Part shown: positions 46,081-57,162 of the stretch, piece by piece
Layout: each line of letters opens with the position of its first letter
How positions within the stretch are numbered: the first letter of the stretch is position 1
Assembly (NCBI GenBank): GCA_011799875.1
Contig: CM022298.1
Location: 493,189,180-493,253,179, forward strand
Length of the DNA stretch: 64,000 nt
Direction: 5' to 3'
Source: Thinopyrum elongatum
Lineage: Eukaryota > Streptophyta > Magnoliopsida > Poales > Poaceae
The notes under the pieces: generated by a model
Told to the model about the DNA's origin: nothing
What the model saw: the letters and a program-made list of their open reading frames with translations, nothing else
Databases searched by the model: none
Made by a program: the position numbers and the translations under genes

Positions 46081-49000
46081 TTAGTGGTTACGACTTGCAT
46101 AGAAGTAGGCCCTCCATCCACTCTTTCTACCACCAGAAGGTGGAGGAGCAGTAGATGTGGAGGGAGCAGATTGCTTTGGGGCATAGAATGCACCTCTCCC
46201 TCTCCCAGCACCTCTCCCACCACCTCTCCTGTGACGCCCCCGGCCCGATCGCGCGCTAATCATACACGCAAATGCACATGATCAAGCCTAAGGACTCACG
46301 GGAAGATATCACAACACAACTCTAAAACATAAATAAAGTCATACAAGCTTTATATTACAAGCCAGGGGCCTCGAGGGCTCGAATACATAAGCTTGCGAAC
46401 AAGCGTCAGCGGAAGCATCAGATATCTGAGTACAGATATGAAATAGAAACAGAAAGGCCTTTAGAAAGGCGGGGCAAAATAAAACACTACGATCGAAAGG
46501 CGAAGGCCTCCTGCCTGGGACCCTCCGATCCTACTCCTGGTCGTCAGTCAACTCGTAGTAGTATCCATCCTCTGGGTAGTAGTAGTAGCGATCGTCGGGG
46601 CATCTGTCTCAGGGGGCTCCGTCCTCTAGTCACGTCAAACTGATATGGGGAGAAAAAGGAAAACAAAGCAACCGTGAGTACTCAGAAGTACTCAGCAAGC
46701 AAGGATCTACACTACATATGCAACATTATCAAGGGGAGGCTGTATATGTGGACTGGGCTGCAGAAATGCCAGAATAGAGAGAAGGCCTAGTCCTATCGAA
46801 GACTAGCATCTTCAGCGGTCTTGCAGCAGTAGAAGAGAGTAGAACAATACCATATAATGTAGCAGTAATAATATCAACCTCATCCTGAGATCCTTTCTCG
46901 ACTCCCTGCGAGAAAGCAATCCCAGAGCCATAAAGTCATCAAACCTCGTCCTGAGATCCCTTCTCGACTCCCTGCGAGAAGCAATCCCAGAGCCATATAT
47001 ACAGGTCTCATCACAGGTATCCAGTTCTAAATTGTATCAATCAGGATACAACTCCGAGTGTCCTTTACCGTAGGACCGGCTATCGATAGAAATGTTCTTC
47101 CCTGCAGGGGTGCACCAACTTACCCAACACGCTCGATTAACTTCGGCCGGACACACTTTCCTGGGTCATGCCCGGCCTCGGCCAAACGACACATCGCAAC
47201 CCTACCTACGGCTCAGCAGAGAGGTCCCCGCCGGTCTACATCCTAAGCGCAAGGGGGTCTTGGCCATCGCCCCTCACCCTCCGGGTCGTTGCGCACAGGG
47301 TGGATACCAGCATCGCCTCGGGTGGCCGACACGATCCGACCGTGCCGCCATGCTGAACTGAACGTCTGACAGAGCTTTCGGCTGATGCATACGATGCAGA
47401 ACGCCCATACTATGCCCACGTGATGGTTAGTGCTATCAGGCCAGAGGCCTGCTCGGATCAAATATCCAAATCGTTAGGACTAGGGCTTGCGGAAAACGAG
47501 CAGAGACTCACGAAAGATGTGACCCCGTCGCCCCGTCTCGAGGACTTGCGGCAAGGGCCATGAATGCCTGGCCGCGCCTCGTATTCATCACTCGGGCATC
47601 ATCCAGGTCAACCCGTCTCGTAGAAGACTGTCGGGAACTCAGGTCCACCTCTACTGGGCGGTACCGCCTGTCCCTTCAGTCCTGTAGTAAAAGTAACTTC
47701 CTCGGGTCCCCCTTCGGGGCCGACCCGTCTCTATCAAGGTTCAGCAGTAAAGTCACAGTAATCGTGTGTCCATAACATCAAGGAAATCCGAGGTATCACC
47801 CTCGACGGATGCCCACTCGATGTAACCGTCAAGTCGAACTTAGGAGGAATCACCCTCGATGAGTTCACACTTGATGTGTTGTACGACAGGGTCGTATCGG
47901 AAGTGGAGAAGGAGGAATCACCCTCGATGACCACGATCGAATAGCTACTCTACAGAGTTAACATCAGAAGTGCTACATGAGGTTTCACCCTCGGCACTTG
48001 ATAGTAACGCTGCAGTGTCGTTACAACTAAGGGGGGTGATGTGCGGTGTCGGGGCCTGGTCTTCAATCCCGTTGATCGGGTCTTCTGACGATCCAGCGCG
48101 GCAGTCGGGATAAGTGGGGTCACTGATAGGTCTCTACCCAGCCTAGACTAAACAGTTTAGGATATGTAGGTAATTATCAACAGCAGGTTACAATGAACAG
48201 GCTATGCATCAGAATAGGTAAAGCAGTAGTAGCAGCAATTCTAATGCAAGCATGGGAAATAGAATGGGCGATATCGGGATGATCAAAAGAGGGGGGCTTG
48301 CCTGGTTGCTCGGCGGCAAGGGCGAGGTCGTCAGTACTGGAACCAATCACCGGAGCTGCGTCGGCACCGGGCTCTATCGAGAGAGAAGAGGGGGAGGAAA
48401 CAGTATAAATATTAAGCAAGCAAGTGCTACACAAAGTATGACATGACAATACGCAGTGCCGGGTGTGTCCTAACGTACGGTTGCACGTCACTGAGGAAGG
48501 AGGGATCCATCCGGGAATGTTTTCCCGGTTCCGGACATTTGTTAGACAGATGACCGGAGGGGAACGGTTGCATGTTTTGATAGTTAGAGACATGTGGCAG
48601 ACGAACGGATCGCGTATTCGGATTCGTCTCGTCGTTCTGAACAACTTTCATGTAAAAAGTATTTTCATCGGAGTTACGGTTTATTTTATATGATTTTATA
48701 AAGATTTTATTAATTTCTGGAATTTATTTTTATTATTTAATTTCGAATTATCCAGAATAGTAACTGATGACATCAGCATGACATCATGCTGATGTCAGCA
48801 GTCATTAGGGTTAAGTTAATTAATTACTGCTTAGTTAAACTAGTTAATTAATTAGATTAACCTAATCAGAGTTAATTAAACTAATTAATCCACTAATTAA
48901 TTAAATAATTAACTAATTATTTTTATTATTTACATTTTATTTTCATTTACTTTAAAACGTTTTCTGGGCGGGGCCCATATGTCATTGGCCCATAGGCCAT

Positions 49001-52000
49001 AGCGGGTTCGGGCGAACGGGCGTACAGGTGCGGGTGCTCGCACCCGAGGCCACGAGAGGCGAGGGCGAGCGCGCCCGAGGCCTCGATGGCCGGCGACGGC
49101 GGAAGCAGCGCCGGGCGCGGGGAGCTACGGGGCACCGGCGGCCACAGGCGCCCTGCCGCGGGGCGGAGGAAGGGCGGCGGCTCGCACAGCAGTGGGCGGC
49201 GCGGGCGAGCGGACAGGGCGAGGCCGGGCGGTGGCGCAGCAGAACCGCGCGGCCGGCGAGCGAGCCGGGCATGGCGCGGGCGAGGTCAGCGCGCGGCTGC
49301 GGGGACGCACGCGGGCGCCAACGTGCGGCCAGCGGGGCGAGCTGCGGTTGCGGCGGCGAGAGCGGGCACGCGTGGCTGGGCGCAGGTGGGTGCGGCCAGG
49401 GTGCAGAGGGAGTGGAGCAGGCGCAGGGGAGCAGAACTCCAGGCGCGGTCACAGGAGGTCGCGGGCGCGACGAGCGCGGCCCCGGAGCGAGGCAGGGCGC
49501 GGCGGAGCAGCAGCTCGAGGTGCAGGGCGCGGTCGAGGCGTGCGTGCAAGCACGATGACCGCGTTGCGCTAGCGAGGGGAAGCGGGAGCAGAGAGGAGGC
49601 GCCGTGCGGGGCTGGCCCTAGGCGCGGACGACGCGGTCGATGGGCGAGCGGGGAACAGGGGAGAGAGGAGGAGAGGTCGGAGCTCACGGCGGGGCCGTAG
49701 GGTCTTAGGCAGCGGGACGTGGGGAGGACGACGGGGACGACGGCGCGGGGTCGACGACGGGATGGCGGTCTGCCGAGGTGGTCCGGCGATGTGGTGGTGG
49801 CGACGACGGGCGATGGCGTCGGGCCGGCGACGAGTCGAGGCCGAGGCTTCAGGCGGGTGCCGCGCGAGGGAGAGGAAGGCGCGGAGGAGCCCGAGAGGGG
49901 CGGCGCCGGCGATAGCGAGCGGCGACGGGGTCGCAGCCCCCGATCCAGATCGGGGGAAGTGGAGCAAGGGGGGAGTGGGGGTGACGGGTTAGGGTTTCTG
50001 GAGTGGGAGGGGATAAGGAGGCAACGGGGTGGGCCGGCCTGTGGGGGTGGCCGACTGGGCCGGCGGGGTTGAGGCCCGGTGGGGAAAAGAGGGGGGTCCT
50101 TTCTCTAATTTTTATTATTATTATTTTTTTATTTATTCTTATGTCTCAGTTTAGTAAATAGTTAGGCCTCCAAATTACTTTTACAAAATTAGTGACCTAG
50201 CTCATAAAATACAGGGCAATATATCCTAACACCAAAAACTAGTTTGGTCAAAACATAATTTCATATTTAATTTAGATTTAATAAATGGTTACTAAATATT
50301 ATTTTTATCCACTGTTCGAGGATGATTGAGTCACTTATCCAATTCCAATAAGGTTGGTTTCAATTTTGGAAGTGCCTCTGGAACGTTTGTTATTTATCTG
50401 ACATTTTAGTTTATGATTTGAATAACTTTTATTTTCCACTTTCATTTAAATTCGAATTTGACTTAGGAGTTGAAATGCAATATGGTGTTAATGATGGTCA
50501 TGCACTGTTGATCATGATGACATGGCATAATGAAAAGGGTGATTACTGTAGTTAACCACTGGGGGTGTTACATCTCCCAGCACCTGTTGTAGCACCTCTC
50601 CCAGCAGCTCTCCCAGCAGCTGTTGTAGGAGCTGGATGAGAAGCTCTTGGTGCTGGTGTAGGAGCACCAGCACCAGCACTTGAATTCCTTGCAAGAGGCT
50701 TGCGTAAACATGGAAATGAGTTAGCAAATAGTAAAATAATGAAATGTACAAGAAGGAAAACATGTTAGGACTTAAAAGAGGATTACCACATGTTTGTTCT
50801 TCCTCAAAGCCAGCTCAGGCTTCAACTGTTTCATGCAGCCTGTGTACCTATGTCCTTGCAGTCCACAGTTGCCATATGTTATAGTCCCCATTCTTGATGT
50901 GTCCTTTGGCTTTGGAACTTCAAATCTCCCCTTGATCCTCTTCTCTTTCTTTCTTCCCCTCTTCACTTTAAATGCAGGTGGGTCAATGTTTGGACCAGGG
51001 GTCCTTGTCCAATTATGCTCACCAGGAACTGGATAGATCATTGGTTCATAAGCTGCCACATAGAATTGTTTCTTGAAGAATTTGCTGACATAATCCTCTA
51101 GTTTTCTTTTGCCCTTGTTTACTGCTGAGATGGCATGATTACATGGGATGCCAGTGAGGTCCCATTTTCTGCACCCACATGTGTGAAGTTGCAAGTTAAC
51201 AGCATGGGTTTGCTGCCCACTTGTAACTTGCCACAAGTCCACACCAGCTTGAATAGGTTTGCAAAATTTGGCCCTCTCCTTCTCAACCTCTAGCTTCTCA
51301 CTATAATGGGGTGTTATCTCCCATCTACCTTTCTTTCCACTCTCCCTATTCCAATGCCACCTCACCATCTGCTTATCCTTTATTCCATCACACATTGTCC
51401 TAATTGGTTTCTTCCTAACATCTAGGACATACTTGTTGAACACCTCAGACAAATTGTTAACTACAAGGTCAGTCTTGCAGTTTGTGTCAAATGCATGCCT
51501 TGCCCATGTTTTCTTGGGTATTGCACAAAGCCACTTCCAAGCTTCCTCACATTCAGTTCTCAGGTCATTCATTGCAATGTTAAATTTGTGTTCACTATAT
51601 GCATAGGCAGCATTATCCATATACTTCTTCAGATCTTCCCCCCTAAACCCAGCATTTTGGAAGTTTGCATATATATGCCTAAGGCAGAACCTTTGGTTGC
51701 ACTTAGGAAAGACAGCATTCACTGCATTTAGTAGGCCCTGGGACACACAGTTAAACTAGCTAAGCTACTATCTAACACAAAACCACCATATAAGAACAAG
51801 GTGAGATGATGCAAGAACATACCTTTTGTCTATCTGACATTATTGTATAAGGACCAAACTCTCCCACTTCTCCTCCTAGGCAGATTTTTAGTTGGTGTAG
51901 AAACCAACACCAGCTAGGTGTGTCCTCTTGCCCAACAATACCAAATGCTAGTGGGTATATATTGTTGTTGCCATCTCTACCAGTGGCAGCAAGTAGTTGA

Positions 52001-54588
52001 GCACCAGTAGTTAACTTGATGAAGCACCCATCAACACCTGAATGAGCAAGCAAATTCAATATCTAAAACATTGAAATGCATTTAAAGATAAAACAATATG
52101 TAACTAATGCACAAGGTGAAAAAACTGACCAATGAAGGGTCTGCACCCCTTGAGAAACCCCTCCCTTGCTCCATTGATGCAATAGAACATGGCATGGAAT
52201 CTTGGGCCTGGATGGGGGATTTTTTCAGTGGGTTTTGGAGTTACAGTAGTGACTACTACTCTACTCCCAGGGTTTGTATACATCACTGTCTGAGCATAGT
52301 CTTTCAACCTAAGGTATTGCTTTTTGTGGTCTCCTAACACAGCATCAATAGCTAGGTTCTTTGCCCTATATGCCATTGACTTGGGCACGTCCACACCATA
52401 CTTCTCCATGCAGGCATCAATCAAAGTCTGAATGCCAGTTGTTAGATCAGATCTGAACAGTGACTCATACTTGTTGGCAAGCCACTTGGCACTTACCCTT
52501 GTTGTCTCTGTACTAATAGGGCAAGTGTGCTCAATTCTCATCTTCTTAATTACAAAAGTAGTTTCACCTTTTATAACTGCTGCCACCATAAAGAAGTTGC
52601 AATGTTTTTGGTTGCATTCTACAATTATCCTTTGATCTGAGTTCATGTGATATTTGAAGTTTCTGCCTTGGGTGATGTGTAAGTTCAACAAAGCCTCTCT
52701 GAATTGATGTTGATCCTTGAAACACATCTTTAGACATAATTGCTCATGTGGTTGCTCCATTTTCTCATTGTACCATTTTCTAGGAGGCCTCTGCTTTGCC
52801 CTGCTCTTCCTTTTCTTTGGCAGCACAAATGACAATGGCTCAAAACCATCATCACCAGTCTCTTTCAACAATCCTTTCTCTTCTTCATCAGATGAAGGCT
52901 TGAAATCAGGCTCCTCCTCTTGTACTACACTTGAATGTGACCTTGTTGTAGGCCCTCTCCTAACTGGAAGCTTCTGTTTCTTCTTCTTCTTCTCTTCATG
53001 TACAATTACAGTTTTTTCATCCTGTGAAACAACTTTGTCATCTTCATCCATTTGAAAAAGTTCCTCAACCTCTGTGTCACCCTCATAATGCACCACTTCT
53101 TCCTCCTCAGATTCTTCATCATCTGTTTCTTCCTCTTCTATTTCATCATACTCTCTCTGTCTCTTTCCCTCATCCATCTCTATGTCATCAGCATCACCCA
53201 TATAAAAAGGGTTTCCATCACTGTCATCTTCACCTTCACAATCAGAACCACCACTGCCCTCATATCCCTCTTCTTCTTCTAGCTCCAAAACAGCTTTCAG
53301 CTTTCCTTTTACATTCTTGCTCTCTTGTGTGCAAACACCAGTACCATGAGCTGCACTGCAACTGCTACTCTGACTTTCAAAGACAACTTCTTCTTGATCA
53401 ACAGCATAGATGGGTGGCTCACTGAGATCATATAACACAGGCTCTTCATACACAACTGTGGACAATTCTTGCCTGTCAAACTGGCTGCAAGGAGGTGGAC
53501 ATGCCCTCAATAGCAAATTTAGAACCTTACACTCCTCAACCTGCCTCTTTACTATTTGCAACTCAGCATTACTCTCTACCATCTCCAATCCTTTCTCCCC
53601 TAAATCTGGATTCTCAATGTGAAACAGCAGGTCATATTCACTAAATCCTTGGGTTTCCATCACTGCAATCATATTCAGATATGTTACATCTGAACTGCAG
53701 AGCTTCAGCTCAAACATTTCTGAAGCATCAAAATGGAACCTAACATCCAAAATGTCATCATACAAACTGCAAAATGAAATAACACAAAAAAATAGTTAAC
53801 AATTTAACCATGGCTAATAAACAATTTTACTTAACAGATAGGTTAACAAGGATATATCAACTATTCAGTACCCAAGTTTAACATAAGCATAAAACACTTT
53901 TTTAGTTAACATATAAGCTTTGTTTTACTATTCTCAGATATGTTAACATATAAACACTTTTTTAGTTAACATATAAACAAAGCTTTATTTTAGTTAACAT
54001 ATAAACAAAGCTTTTATTTACCCTTAGCCCTAGTCAACAATTCCAATAAACACAATTACTACAAATCAAACATATTATGAATAAACTAAGAATATGACAG
54101 CAAAGCATAATGATAATATACAATGTAAATAACTATCTCAATGCAACCCTAATTACAGAGTGGGTAGTTAATCCAATGACAGCAAACTGATGTTTTGTAT
54201 TTTCAAAGAAGTAGTTAACAGAATAATGCTGCTCTGCTCTAGTTAGGTAACACCTAATCCCAATTTGGACTCAGAAATAACAATGTAAATCATATACAGC
54301 AGTAGCAATTAGAGTGCTAAACATGGAGGCAGTAAACCCTAACCCTAATCCTCAATTTGAGTTAGCAAAAATGGAAGAGTGGAGAACTTACAGCACACCA
54401 CCGATGCCATGAGTCCACTGATGGGCGGTGCTAGGGTTGGCCACCCAAATTCGCGCCATCCGCAGCCTCTGCTCCATCGACAACGCCGGCTCCGCAAAAT
54501 CGCCGTCGTCGCTACTGTACTCCGAGGTGGAGTAGCTGCCACCGTCATCGCCCCGGCCCTCGCCGCCTGCCGGAGTCACCGACGCCAT
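46081..54588 (-). CDS. MULE transposase (MuDR family), last exon split by a 4.34 kb insertion
   Basis: Minus-strand exons, frame-checked: 54588-54392, 53766-52130, 52037-51823, 51737-50787, 50698-50573, continuing after the insertion at 46224-46081 (stop TAA). Together they give 1089 codons without a stop. Order: acidic N-terminus; MuDR-type DNA-binding domain at about residues 405-500 (CNQKHCNFF...HTC); DDE core with FIGVDGCFIKL (about 611) and SDRQKG (about 681); CLRH (C701/H704, the C-x2-H of MULEs); SWIM finger CGCRKWDLTGIPCNH (C870-H884); a degenerate zinc knuckle near 980 whose first Cys is Tyr (YGNCGLQGHRYTGC); a Gly/Arg/Ala-rich tail. It would cut and paste MULE DNA. A five-codon uORF (54704-54687) precedes it. 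Confidence 0.88.
48768..48797. repeat. 30 bp near-perfect palindrome followed by TTAATTAA-rich DNA
   Basis: TGACATCAGCATG and its inverse, separated by 4 bases, then about 110 bp of TTAATTAA-type sequence (48810-48920). It lies at the border between the AT-rich and very GC-rich halves of the element. Confidence 0.75.
48970..50090. other. Very GC-rich, CpG-rich segment of the TG...CA element
   Basis: About 1.1 kb of strongly GC-rich DNA with overlapping long open frames on both strands (for example 49086-49700 plus and 49569-49967 minus). These are typical artefacts of stop-poor GC-rich sequence. On the minus strand, CCCTAACCC and CGCCGCC-type runs look like a promoter/5' leader, so this may be the U3/R part of an LTR in minus orientation. 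Confidence 0.45.
53767..54391 (-). other. First intron of the MULE transposase, with AGTTAACATATAA repeats
   Basis: 625 bp, GT-AG, AT-rich. Tandem variants of TTTTTAGTTAACATATAAAC occur at about 53900-54016. Confidence 0.75.
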
Positions 54589-54686
54589 CGTCTCCTAGGC
54601 ACAGCAGCCGCGGGGGAGAGGAGGGCGCGAGGGGAGGGAGGAGCGAGGGAGGAGCGAGGGAGGAGCAGCGGGGGAGAGGACAGCGC

Positions 54687-54704
54687 CTAAGCAGTTCGAG
54701 CCAT
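54687..54704 (-). promoter_or_regulatory. Five-codon upstream ORF in the transposase leader
   Basis: ATG GCT CGA ACT GCT TAG. Its ATG is the counterpart, in the right TIR, of the GRF ORF start in the left TIR (42276). It lies 99 bases before the transposase ATG and might lower transposase translation. Confidence 0.45.
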
Positions 54705-55065
54705 GGCTGCGGCGGCGTGGTGTGGCGGCCGACGGGGGTGGGCGGGGAGGTAGGCGGCGGCGAGGGAGCGAGGAGGAGGAAGAAGGCAGAGCAGGGGTCG
54801 GGACTGGCTCGACCGCACCAGCCGCCCTTCAACGGTTCGACCCGGGCCTCGTCCGAGTCAGCGCACGGGCACGCGCTCACTGGCCAGCGTGGCACCTGAC
54901 GGGCGGGCCCAACCGGTCAGATTCCCTGTCAATACGTATAAAACGTAGTTTTAGTCTCTTTTGCAACGCCTCGCCCCAAAGTTGGTACTGACACGTAAAA
55001 ATTATCAATCTTGGTACCAATCTGCTTCTAATGCCTCAATTATGATACTTCTGTGCATTTTACTC
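54700..55065. repeat. MULE right terminal inverted repeat
   Basis: Reverse complement of 41914-42280 with scattered differences and small indels. It probably holds the transposase promoter. Confidence 0.9.
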
Positions 55066-55596
55066 ACAGGGACGGATGGCCACTACTCAGCTCACAGCTC
55101 ATGAAAATCTCGTGAATCGGATGGCCGCTCGTTAAAGTCGACCCTTCATATGTGAAGGTCTCCGTACCACCTGCAGAATTCCGTGAAGAACGGAGCCAGC
55201 ATCGCTCAAAGCTGGGGCCAACGAACAATGGCTGCTAATTTCCCTACTACAACCTCTCGTGTGTCTAGATACACTCCTTTCAGCGACGGTTAATTTTGGA
55301 CTAAGGGAGTACTTATCACTGGTGCAGATCTCCTGTGTACCACTCTTCCAAGAGCTTATTACTGCAGGAGGCGACGTGCAATGCTGGTCCGGTTCGGGCG
55401 AGCGAGAAACGGGGCGGGGGCAGTTGGGGCTGGAACTTCCCACGTCCCAAGCGTGCCGGTGCCTCGCCGCCTCCATCGGTCGCTGCCCTGCCTGCCTGCC
55501 TGAGCTACCACGCATGCATGCACGCGACGCGTTGGCTGGTGCTGGTCCGGATTCGGCGCCTGATTACTCAGTGGATTAGCCATGCCCATCAGCCTA

Positions 55597-55599
<3 letters not shown>

Positions 55600-55629
<30 letters not shown>
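55600..55629. repeat. (AC)15 microsatellite
   Basis: An uninterrupted CA dinucleotide run of about 30 bases, a typical polymorphic SSR. Confidence 0.95.
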
Positions 55630-55631
<2 letters not shown>

Positions 55632-56440
55632 TGGAGGTATTAATTTGAGGAGAGCAACAGGGCACAGCAGTGTGCGTGCGCGGCGCCAACATTGTTCCAT
55701 TCGATCCTCTGAATGATGGGCGGTGGTGGCTTGCGTGAAGATTGGATTTGCTATTGCTAGCTCGGCTCTCCCGTATCGTCCTCTTGAGGAGCCGCGGCCT
55801 TAATTTGCAGGTCCCCCTCGCACCGGCCACTGATTGCCCGGCCAGCGGTGCATGTGAGCCGAACCAGTTAAACCCGCCACTCACCAGTGACTCAGGCGCT
55901 CATTCCGATGGTTCCCTTGGCGCAGCAACTTGCCCTGCCGTAGGCCGTGCGTGCGTGCGTGCGCTGTCATTTGGCACGGCGCATTCACGAGGCTGCTGCC
56001 ACCGCACGTTCCATGTTCCAGGCACAGGCAGCAGGTAGGTCGTTCCACCTCCACTTCCACCAGGGCAACGGCGAGGCAGGGTCATGACCAACACTGTGGC
56101 GGTCTGAGTGTGCATGGCATCGATCGTGGGTCTGTGTTTGTTCAAAGAGGGAAGTACTAGTACGTTTGTACAGAGCAACAACGTGATGAAGACTGCAAGT
56201 CACAGCTTCATGATTAAAGTAGGAGTGGAACAAGAGGTTAATGGGGACAAGATCAGTGGTAAGTACTTACGATACTTTAGATGGCATCCAAGCAACTCAA
56301 TAACGACAATCAACATACAAGATCTGTGATCCCTCGTCCAGATATAAATATAGCTCATATTTCTCGATTACTTATAGATCAAGTACGCAATGGAAGTGAC
56401 TACATTGCCCCTGATTATTGTCTCTGAAGACGAAGTGCTA

Positions 56441-56502
56441 CTCCCTCTGATAAGTGTCGTGGTTTTAGTAGTTCTAAAACCACGCCACTTATTTTTGATC
56501 TC
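56441..56502. mobile_element. Stowaway-like MITE remnant
   Basis: CTCCCTCTGATAAGTGTCGT followed by a hairpin (GTGGTTTTAGTAGTTCTAAAACCAC). The right end lacks the expected GGAGGGAG inverted repeat, so it is rearranged or truncated. Confidence 0.55.
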
Positions 56503-57162
56503 CCTCCATTCAATGGATACATGTGATGATACAACAAAAGGCTAACACTGGAAATAACATCTTACTTGCTTTGGCCATGGAATACTACTCGTCGACAAGA
56601 AATACGCAGAGTAGGAGTATCTCAGTACAAGTAACTGTAAACTGACAAAAATGCTCGGGGACAGAACTATCAAAGTGTTTTATTAACCTCTAGGTTAAAC
56701 AACCACATTTTTACTGTCACTTGTTAGTCAGTAAATCTAGCTATCTCTGCTGTGTAAATATGTACATGTTGGCATGAATTGAAAAAATGGATATGAACAG
56801 GCAGGCACTGCTGCACAATAATGAATGAGAACAATCAGGTGCTAGCAGGGCACCATCGATCAATGCAGGACACTGCCAGGGCAAGTAGATAACTAGAGGA
56901 TATTGTTGATTGATGTGCTGTATTGCTGTGTTGTATGAAGTCATCAGATTTCCTTTCAGCCAGATACATCACCGGTTCGTGCATGCCCATGCCAGGCAGT
57001 CTGGCAGTGTCAATAAGCTCAGCAGAGTGTTAGAGCTGGACCATCGCCACACATATCTCTTGTATACAGAGAAATAGCTGCAGGTTATAAAAACATGTTT
57101 GCAGCATAGGATGACTTGTTCCTCAAATACTCTTCAAGCATGGATGGTAAATTCTGCCCTGG

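Larger units (their letters stand above)
46230..50572. mobile_element. TG...CA element with 5 bp duplication, probable solo LTR, inside the transposase exon
   Basis: 4343 bp, TGTGACGCCCCCGG at the left and GGGGGTGTTACA at the right (ends near-inverted), flanked by exact TCTCC (46225-46229 / 50573-50577). No internal repeat of the ends, primer site or gag-pol was seen, so a solo LTR of a large-LTR family fits best. I recall the left-end sequence as abundant in wheat but cannot name the family. Inside: two 62 bp copies around CTTTCTCGACTCCCTGCGAG (46877-46998), and degenerate CACCCTCGA repeats (47790-48000). Confidence 0.7.
41914..55065 (-). mobile_element. Mutator-like element (MULE), 13.15 kb, autonomous-type
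   Basis: Terminal inverted repeats of about 365 bp (41914-42280 and 54700-55065) start GAGTAAATTGCACAGAAG. The flanking 9 bp are ACAGGGAAC and ACAGGGACG (7 of 9 identical), consistent with the 9 bp Mutator duplication. Inside are a MuDR-type transposase gene (minus strand), a GRF zinc-finger ORF (plus strand), a minisatellite between their 3' ends, and a 4.34 kb later insertion. Without that insertion the MULE is about 8.8 kb. Confidence 0.93.
55075..57162. other. Intergenic region downstream of the lipase gene
   Basis: Holds a (CA)15 microsatellite (55600-55629), a short GTGC repeat near 55950 and a truncated MITE (56441-56502). I see no supported gene. ORFs here are short and without domains. 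Confidence 0.55.

Noticed and set aside
49028..49967. Long overlapping ORFs of 120-200 codons on both strands
   Set aside because: Very GC-rich DNA with few stops. The predicted proteins are Arg/Ala/Gly-rich, mutually overlapping and without domains. Treated as shadows in the TG...CA element.
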